The notes below the pieces were generated by a model. It had not been told where the DNA came from. It saw nothing but the letters and a program-made list of their open reading frames with translations, and searched no databases. A stretch of DNA of 15,780 bases. Origin: Prevotella sp. UBA2756 (lineage in GTDB: Bacteria; Bacteroidota; Bacteroidia; Bacteroidales; Bacteroidaceae). How positions within the stretch are numbered: the first letter of the stretch is position 1; the number at the start of each line of letters is the position of its first letter. Location: positions 1 through 15,780 of the forward strand of contig DEJE01000037.1 of the NCBI GenBank assembly GCA_002353205.1, read 5' to 3'. Shown here piece by piece: positions 1-4,875 of the stretch. The position numbers and the translations under genes are program-made.

Positions 1-1
1 A

Positions 2-43
2 AAAAAGCTAAAATGGTAGAATGGTAGAATGGTAGAATGATAG
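2..43. repeat. Left inverted arm, 8-bp minisatellite
   Basis: After an A-run and CTAA, three exact copies of AATGGTAG and one variant (AATGATAG) follow at 12-43. The reverse complement of 490-525 matches 8-43 at 32 of 36 positions, and the A-run at 2-6 pairs with the T-run at 527-531. The two arrays therefore form long imperfect inverted arms about 450 bp apart. The left end of the arm may lie beyond the window. This could be the edge of a non-autonomous mobile element or a locally copied repeat; no transposase is seen. Confidence 0.7.
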
Positions 44-50
44 GTATTGT

Positions 51-110
51 CTGCTAAAAACTATTAATTTCCTTTTCTGCCTGCTAAAAACTATTAATTT
101 GTCTTTTCCT
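51..110. repeat. 30-bp direct repeat, two copies
   Basis: The 20-mer CTGCTAAAAACTATTAATTT occurs at 51-70 and again, identical, at 81-100. Each copy is followed by a similar pyrimidine-rich stretch (71-80 and 101-110), giving a period of 30 bp. The stretch is AT-rich with no gene. Function unknown. Confidence 0.75.
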
Positions 111-117
111 GAATAAG

Positions 118-304
118 GTTGACTCCTTTCAACCCTTGTTTTTTAACATTTGCCTATCCATACGGGAAAAGTTGACTCGCCCTACTGGAAGAAGTTGACG
201 ACCTTCCCTGAGCAGGTTGACTCTTTTGCTAAGAACGTTGACTTCCGACGGATATTGTTGACTCTTCATGCTATTTTCGTTGACTTCGTACTGATCTGGT
301 TGTG
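118..304. repeat. GTTGAC motif array at ~21-bp spacing
   Basis: GTTGAC begins at 118, 171, 194, 216, 237, 257 and 279, with a degenerate GTTGTG at 299. From 171 on the steps are 23, 22, 21, 20, 22 and 20 bp, about two helical turns. Most copies read GTTGACTC or GTTGACTT, while the DNA between them is not conserved. The steps are not multiples of three, so this is not a peptide repeat. The arrangement resembles a row of protein-binding sites such as iterons or operators, but no cognate protein is recognised in the window. Confidence 0.6.
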
Positions 305-310
305 CATGAG

Positions 311-327
311 TTGTACACAGTATACAA
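311..327. promoter_or_regulatory. 17-bp imperfect palindrome
   Basis: TTGTACACAGTATACAA has half-sites TTGTACAC and GTATACAA that are complementary at 7 of 8 positions around a central A. It lies directly after the last degenerate copy of the GTTGAC array. Its size and symmetry suit a dimeric DNA-binding protein, but chance or an RNA hairpin remain possible. Confidence 0.3.
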
Positions 328-384
328 TTAGTTACGCTGGAGACGTAAGCGGCACACCCTACGGCGACGCCGCGTTTCAGCACG

Positions 385-466
385 TCACTACGGCCTAATG
401 ACAACATCACTAAGCCCTAATGACATACTCACTAAGCCCTTATGACACACTCGCTAAGCTCAAATA
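385..466. repeat. 22-bp tandem repeat, about 3.7 copies
   Basis: Units start at 385, 407, 429 and 451. The consensus is TCACTAAGCCCTAATGACA plus three variable bases. Unit 1 has CGG where the others have AAG, and the fourth unit is decayed and partial. There is no unique spacer between units, so it is a tandem repeat and not a CRISPR array. No ORF uses it. Confidence 0.75.
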
Positions 467-489
467 TGCATGTAAAGAATATTTACTTT

Positions 490-531
490 CTAACAATCTA
501 ACATTCTAACATTCTACCATTTTAGATTTTT
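490..531. repeat. Right inverted arm, 8-bp minisatellite
   Basis: Units CTAACAAT, CTAACATT, CTAACATT and CTACCATT, then TTAG and a T-run. Read on the minus strand it repeats the left arm at 2-43 (32 of 36 positions over the core). It marks the right limit of the repeat-filled segment, about 60 bp before the methyltransferase promoter. Confidence 0.7.
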
Positions 532-591
532 CCCGTTTGGTTTTGTTAACACTTTCGGGCAACGCCTTGGCGGATAAAAAGAGGCACATTG

Positions 592-623
592 TTTGCTGTA
601 GTGAAAGGAAATGCGTACTTTTG
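592..623 (+). promoter_or_regulatory. Bacteroidetes-type promoter for trmH-addA-addB
   Basis: TTTG at 592-595 and TACTTTTG at 616-623, separated by 20 nt, match the -33 TTTG and -7 TAnnTTTG elements used by the primary sigma factor of Bacteroidetes. Transcription would start near 629-631, leaving about 23 nt before the ATG at 653. It overlaps the upstream ATG at 611, which argues against that ATG as the start. No second promoter of this type was seen before addA, so it probably drives all three genes. Confidence 0.6.
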
Positions 624-652
624 CAAAGCACAAGAGAGACGTGCTTCAAATC

Positions 653-1492
653 ATGAATAAGATAGTGAGAATAGAGTCGATTGACGACGACAGGGTGAGG
701 ATGTTCAGCCGCCTGACGGAGGCTCAGCTGCGCAACCGCGTGGAGCCCTCGCAGGGTGTCTTCATCGCCGAGAGTCCCAAGGTGATTGCGGTGGCCCTCG
801 ACGCTGGCTGCGAGCCGGTGGCACTGCTGTGCGAGGAGCGGCACCTTGCGGGCGACGCTGCTGCCATCATAGCACGGCGGCCCGATATGACGGTCTTCAC
901 GGGCGATCGCGAGATGCTGGCCCAGCTGACGGGCTACACGCTGACGCGCGGCGTGCTCTGCGCCATGCGTCGTCCCCGTGAACGGAGCGTGGAGGAAGTG
1001 TGCCGCGATGGGCGGCGCGTGGTGGTGATCGACGGCGTTGTCGACACGACGAACATCGGCGCCATCTTCAGGTCGGCAGCTGCTCTGGGCATCGACGGCG
1101 TACTGCTGACGCGCTCATCGTGTGACCCGCTCAACAGGCGCGCCGTGAGGGTATCGATGGGCTCGGTGTTCCTCGTGCCATGGGCGTGGATAGATGCTCC
1201 CCTTAGCTCCCTGCACGACTATGGCTATAAGACCGTGGCCATGGCCCTTACCGAGCAGTCGGTGCCTATCGACGACAAACGCCTGGCACGCGAGCCGCGG
1301 CTGGCCATCGTAATGGGAACGGAGGGCGACGGTCTGCCTCGCGACACCATTGCCGCCTGCGACTACGTGGCGCGCATACCTATGTCGCACAACGTGGACT
1401 CGCTCAACGTGGCTGCCGCCGCTGCCGTGGCGTTTTGGGAGCTGAGAAGAAGCCCCTCCCCGGCCCTCCCCGAAGGAGAGGGAGAAGAGTGA
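653..1492 (+). CDS. SpoU/TrmH-family RNA 2'-O-methyltransferase
   Basis: A 279-residue member of the SPOUT class, which transfers methyl from S-adenosylmethionine to a ribose 2'-hydroxyl in rRNA or tRNA in the cytoplasm. All three SpoU motifs are present: motif 1 at about 131-146 (Asn134, Arg140), motif 2 at about 219-229 (IVMGTEGDGLP), and motif 3 at about 242-255 (IPM, then SLNVAAA). Residues 1-110 resemble the substrate-binding N-terminal domain. The start at 653 is chosen over 611 because the promoter -7 element covers 616-623. The homologous core seems to end near Leu264; residues 267-279 are coded by a GC-rich repeat element that also supplies the stop. The RNA target cannot be told from sequence; RlmB or a TsnR-like role are possible. 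First gene of the addAB transcript. Confidence 0.9.
   Translation: MNKIVRIESIDDDRVRMFSRLTEAQLRNRVEPSQGVFIAESPKVIAVALDAGCEPVALLCEERHLAGDAAAIIARRPDMTVFTGDREMLAQLTGYTLTRGVLCAMRRPRERSVEEVCRDGRRVVVIDGVVDTTNIGAIFRSAAALGIDGVLLTRSSCDPLNRRAVRVSMGSVFLVPWAWIDAPLSSLHDYGYKTVAMALTEQSVPIDDKRLAREPRLAIVMGTEGDGLPRDTIAACDYVARIPMSHNVDSLNVAAAAAVAFWELRRSPSPALPEGEGEE
1451..1492. repeat. GC-rich palindromic repeat at the 3' end of trmH
   Basis: A C-rich then G-rich stretch with a near-palindrome at 1464-1482 (CCCTCC, loop CCGAA, GGAGAGGG, one bulged base). It encodes the proline- and glutamate-rich tail SPSPALPEGEGEE of the methyltransferase and its stop codon. This composition is unlike the gene body and it runs straight into the minisatellites, so I read it as an inserted or expanded intergenic repeat. 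It could also form an RNA hairpin between trmH and addA. Confidence 0.55.
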
Positions 1493-1536
1493 AGAGTGGA
1501 AAGTGGAAAGTGGAGAGTGGAAAGTGGAGAGTGAAG
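1488..1536. repeat. 7-bp minisatellite AGTGRAR, seven units
   Basis: Seven consecutive 7-mers (AGTGAAG, AGTGGAA twice, AGTGGAG, AGTGGAA, AGTGGAG, AGTGAAG) begin inside the trmH stop region and fill the first half of the trmH-addA gap. There is no promoter match. The purine-rich strand is the transcribed-RNA sense. Confidence 0.8.
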
Positions 1537-1537
1537 A

Positions 1538-1586
1538 ATTATGCATTATGCATTATGCATTATGAACTATGCATTATGAATTAGAA
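1538..1586. repeat. 7-bp minisatellite ATTATGC, about seven units
   Basis: Units ATTATGC three times, then ATTATGA, ACTATGC, ATTATGA and ATTAGAA, ending one base before the addA start codon at 1588. The array forms the ribosome-binding region of addA. Because the period is 7, its ATG triplets fall in all three frames; ATGs at 1541, 1548 and 1555 open short frames closing at 1579, 1565 and 1584, all before addA. Confidence 0.8.
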
Positions 1587-1587
1587 A

Positions 1588-4500
1588 ATGGCACAGCTGA
1601 CAGTATATAAAGCAAGTGCGGGCAGCGGAAAGACATTCACGCTGGCCGTGGAATACATTGCCCTGCTCGTGGCCGACCCCACAGCCTACAGGGGCATCCT
1701 GGCCGTGACGTTCACCAACAAGGCGACCGAAGAGATGAAGCAGCGCATACTGAGCCAGCTCTATGGCATCTGGCAGGGGCTGGAGAGCTCGAAGAAGTAT
1801 GCCCGGCGGGTGGCACAGACAACAGGCATGAGCCCGCAGATGGTTGCCGAGCGCGCCGGTATGGCCCTTGGCAACCTGATACACGACTACAGCCGCTTCC
1901 GCGTGGAGACCATCGACGCCTTCTTCCAGCGGGTGCTGCGCAACCTGGCGCGAGAGCTCGACCTCACAGCCAACCTCCGCGTGGCGCTGAACGACAGTCA
2001 GGTGGAGGAGCAGGCCGTGGACCGCATCATCGACCGGCTGGGACAGCACGACGCCATGCTGGGATGGATTATCGACTTCATTCAGAAAAACATCGACGAC
2101 GACCGCTCGTGGAACGTCATCGGACAGATCAAACGCTTCGGAAAGACCATTTTCCGCGACTTCTACAAAAGCGAGAGCGAAAGACTGACGGGCGTGGTGG
2201 ACGACCCGAAGACCTTCAGGCAATATGTAGCACGGATGGAAGAACTGCGGTCGGCAGCCCTTAGCCGCATGAACGGCTACGGCAAGACCTTCGCCGACAC
2301 CATAGCAGCCCACGGTCTCACCGCCGACAGCTTCGCGGGAAAGACAAGGGGCATAGCAAGCTACTTCAGGAAACTCGAGGGCAACGACTTCTCCGACAAT
2401 ACATGCTGGAACACCACCGTGGAGAAAGCCCTCGCCGACGCCGGGAACTGGGTGGCCAAGACGAACCCCGACAGGAAGACCGTCACCGAGCTGGTGGAGC
2501 GCGAGCTGCTGCCACTGCTCCGAAAGGCTGAAGATGACCGCCAACGGCAATGGCGGCTCTTCGTTTCGGCCGATGCCACACTCCGGCACCTCAGTCAGCT
2601 GCGTCTGCTGGGGAGCATAGAGAAAGAGGTGGCGGCGGTCAACGACGAGGCCAACCGCTTCCTGCTGAGCAACACCCAGCAGCTTCTCCACGAGCTCATC
2701 GACGAGAGCGACTCGCCCTTCATCTTCGAAAAGATAGGAACGCAGCTGGAGCACATCATGATCGACGAGTTTCAGGACACCAGCACCGTGCAATGGAAAA
2801 ACTTCAAGGTGCTGCTCGAAGAGACCATGAGCCAGCAGGCAGCAAGTCAGCTCGACCCCGAGCGATTCGTCGCACTACGTAGGTGCCCTGACGCTTCGCC
2901 GAGGCCTTGCAGTAAGCTTGTCAGCAACCTGATCGTGGGCGACGTGAAGCAGAGCATCTACCGATGGAGAGGAGGCGACTGGCGACTGCTGAACGCCATA
3001 GAAAAGGAGTTCGACAACGCCAACGAGCGGCTGAAGGCAGAGCCGCTGTCAGATAACTGGCGCTCGTGCAGCAACATCATCGACTTCAACAACGCTTTCT
3101 TCGATGAAGCAGCCGAGGAAGAATATAAAAACGAGACCGCCGTAGACGAGACCCTCGCTGCGACCATCAAGGCTGCCTATGCCGACGTGGAGCAGAAGAA
3201 GCCGGAACATGTAGTTAAGGGGGGGATGGTGACCGTCAGCCTGCTGCCCAAGGACGACTACCGCGAGCGCACGATGATGCTCCTGGGCGAACAGGTGGAC
3301 CGTCTGCTGGCCATGGGCATCAGCAGCCGCGACATCGCCATCTTGGTGCGCTCCAACAGATACATACCCATGATAGCCGACTTCTTCATGAAGACCAGGC
3401 CCGAGGTGAAGGTGGTGAGCGACGAGGCTTTCCGGCTGGATGCCTCGCAGGCCGTGACAACAATGGTCAGCGCCATGAGGGTACTGGTCGACGGCAACAA
3501 CCTGCTGGCGATGGCTCATGTGGAAAAGAGCTGCCACAAGCTGGGACTGGCCGATGTTACGACCACGCTCCTCGAAGAGAAGGAACGGCTCGTGGGAATG
3601 CCGCTCACCGACATGGCCGAAGAGCTCGTCAAGATGCTCCGTCTGGAACAGATGGCACAGCAGAGCGCTTACATGAACGCCTTTTTTGACCAGATAGCCG
3701 ACTATGCCCGCGAGATGGGTACCGACGTGGAAGGATTTCTTGAGAGCTGGGACGACGGCATCTGCGAGAAAACCATTCAGGGCGACGCTACCGACGGTAT
3801 CAGGCTCATCAGCATACACAAATCGAAGGGACTGGAATTCGACAACGTCATTATCCCCTTCTGCGACTGGAAGCTAGAGATGGGAAACACCCTGTGGTGC
3901 AAGCCGAAGGAGGAACCTTTCTGCCAGCTGCCTCTCGTACCCGTAGACTACAGCAGCAGGCTGGCCGACTCCATCTACCACGACGACTACGCACAAGAAC
4001 ATCTGCAGAACACGGTAGACAACCTCAACCTGCTCTACGTGGCCTTCACACGGGCGGCAAGGAATCTGTCGGTCATCGGAAGGCGCGACGCTCCAGGATC
4101 ACGCAGCATGCTCATACAGACAGTGATGAAGAAAATGGAGTTGCCACAGGCTCTCATCACAGGAGCCGACGACAAGGAGGAGCCCATCGTGCTACGCTTC
4201 GGAGAGCTGAGCATGAAGCAGGAGAAGCAGGAGAAGGCCGAGAAGAACGTCTTCCTGACATCGCCCACACCAATAGCTGTGCCCTTCGCTACGCACGACA
4301 TGCACGCGGAGTTCCGACAGAGCAACAAGAGCAAGGAGTTCGTAGCTGGAGAGGAAGAGGAGAACATCGGCGAGGCAACAAGGAAGCAGGCGGCCTACAT
4401 CAGGATGGGGAACATTCTGCACAGCATCTTCTCGCGCATCTATACAACCGACGACATTCCAAAGGTGCTCAGGGAACTGGAGTACGACGGACTGCTCTAT

Positions 4501-4875
4501 GATGACGACGTGCCGCAGGAACAAGTGAAGACAATGCTCGCCCGATGCTTGAAACAAAAGCAGGTGGCCGACTGGTTCTCCCGTCGGTGGACGGTGCGCA
4601 ACGAGTGCCCGATCGTGATGCTGGGCGACGACGGACAGCTGGTGACCAAACGCCCCGACAGGGTGATGACCGACGGGGAGCAGACCGTCGTCGTGGACTT
4701 CAAGTTCGGCTCCCATCGCGAAGAATACACCCATCAAGTGAGGGAGTACATGGAACTGCTCGAGGCCATGGGACACAGACGGGTGAAAGGATTCCTGTGG
4801 TATGTGTACAAAAACCAAGTGGTGGAAGTGACTTCTTGCGGAACAGTAACAACAAACGACAAAACGACGATATGA
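1588..4875 (+). CDS. addA: AddA-like ATP-dependent helicase-nuclease
   Basis: A 1095-residue UvrD/RecB-type superfamily 1 helicase with a C-terminal nuclease, the AddA subunit of the AddAB (RexAB) enzyme that unwinds and trims double-strand breaks for RecA loading. Visible motifs: Walker A 9-16 (ASAGSGKT), Ia about 38-46, Walker B DEFQD 393-397, III GDVKQSIYRWR 451-461, IV NWRS 490-493, V 740-751 (SIHKSKGLEF), VI YVAFTRA 817-823. The RecB-like nuclease shows His945, Asp1024, Asp1037-x-Lys1039 and Gln1050-x3-Tyr1054, so it appears active. A Cys/Pro-rich stretch at 418-447, between motifs II and III, looks like an insertion. The ATG at 1588 follows the minisatellite directly, and the end overlaps addB by four bases (ATGA), indicating translational coupling. 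The whole gene could equally be filed as UvrD-helicase domain protein. Confidence 0.9.
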   Translation: MAQLTVYKASAGSGKTFTLAVEYIALLVADPTAYRGILAVTFTNKATEEMKQRILSQLYGIWQGLESSKKYARRVAQTTGMSPQMVAERAGMALGNLIHDYSRFRVETIDAFFQRVLRNLARELDLTANLRVALNDSQVEEQAVDRIIDRLGQHDAMLGWIIDFIQKNIDDDRSWNVIGQIKRFGKTIFRDFYKSESERLTGVVDDPKTFRQYVARMEELRSAALSRMNGYGKTFADTIAAHGLTADSFAGKTRGIASYFRKLEGNDFSDNTCWNTTVEKALADAGNWVAKTNPDRKTVTELVERELLPLLRKAEDDRQRQWRLFVSADATLRHLSQLRLLGSIEKEVAAVNDEANRFLLSNTQQLLHELIDESDSPFIFEKIGTQLEHIMIDEFQDTSTVQWKNFKVLLEETMSQQAASQLDPERFVALRRCPDASPRPCSKLVSNLIVGDVKQSIYRWRGGDWRLLNAIEKEFDNANERLKAEPLSDNWRSCSNIIDFNNAFFDEAAEEEYKNETAVDETLAATIKAAYADVEQKKPEHVVKGGMVTVSLLPKDDYRERTMMLLGEQVDRLLAMGISSRDIAILVRSNRYIPMIADFFMKTRPEVKVVSDEAFRLDASQAVTTMVSAMRVLVDGNNLLAMAHVEKSCHKLGLADVTTTLLEEKERLVGMPLTDMAEELVKMLRLEQMAQQSAYMNAFFDQIADYAREMGTDVEGFLESWDDGICEKTIQGDATDGIRLISIHKSKGLEFDNVIIPFCDWKLEMGNTLWCKPKEEPFCQLPLVPVDYSSRLADSIYHDDYAQEHLQNTVDNLNLLYVAFTRAARNLSVIGRRDAPGSRSMLIQTVMKKMELPQALITGADDKEEPIVLRFGELSMKQEKQEKAEKNVFLTSPTPIAVPFATHDMHAEFRQSNKSKEFVAGEEEENIGEATRKQAAYIRMGNILHSIFSRIYTTDDIPKVLRELEYDGLLYDDDVPQEQVKTMLARCLKQKQVADWFSRRWTVRNECPIVMLGDDGQLVTKRPDRVMTDGEQTVVVDFKFGSHREEYTHQVREYMELLEAMGHRRVKGFLWYVYKNQVVEVTSCGTVTTNDKTTI
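2839..2928 (+). other. Apparent in-frame insertion in addA
   Basis: Thirty codons (residues 418-447) separate the DEFQDTS helicase motif region from the LIVGDVKQ motif. In this family I expect only a short linker there. The segment is rich in Arg, Pro and Cys, including RRCPDASPRPC, and its DNA contains small palindromes: GCGA-TTCG-TCGC at 2862-2873 and CTACGTAG at about 2875-2882. It keeps the reading frame. It may be a palindromic repeat inserted in the gene, or a lineage-specific loop. Confidence 0.4.

Noticed and set aside
150..398. Plus-strand ORF of 82 codons in the left repeat region, with recurring Val-Asp-Ser
   Set aside because: The recurring residues come from the GTTGAC array, whose 20-23 bp steps do not keep frame; no family resemblance and no promoter at its start.
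118..466. CRISPR array
   Set aside because: The conserved part of the phased motif is only 6-8 bp, and the 22-bp repeat is tandem without spacers; no cas genes are in the window.
611..652. Upstream ATG of the methyltransferase
   Set aside because: A TAnnTTTG promoter element lies across 616-623, downstream of that ATG, and the extra residues are not SpoU-like.
1567..2793. Minus-strand ORF of 408 codons
   Set aside because: Antisense shadow of addA in GC-rich codons; it is His/Val/Leu-rich with no recognisable domain, while addA shows full helicase motifs.
3049..3819. Minus-strand ORF of 256 codons
   Set aside because: Also antisense to helicase motifs IV-V of addA, with shadow-like composition.
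4545..4871. Longer start for addB inside addA
   Set aside because: This stretch overlaps the addA nuclease domain and gives Arg-rich shadow sequence; the ATGA overlap at 4872 starts the conserved AddB N-terminus.
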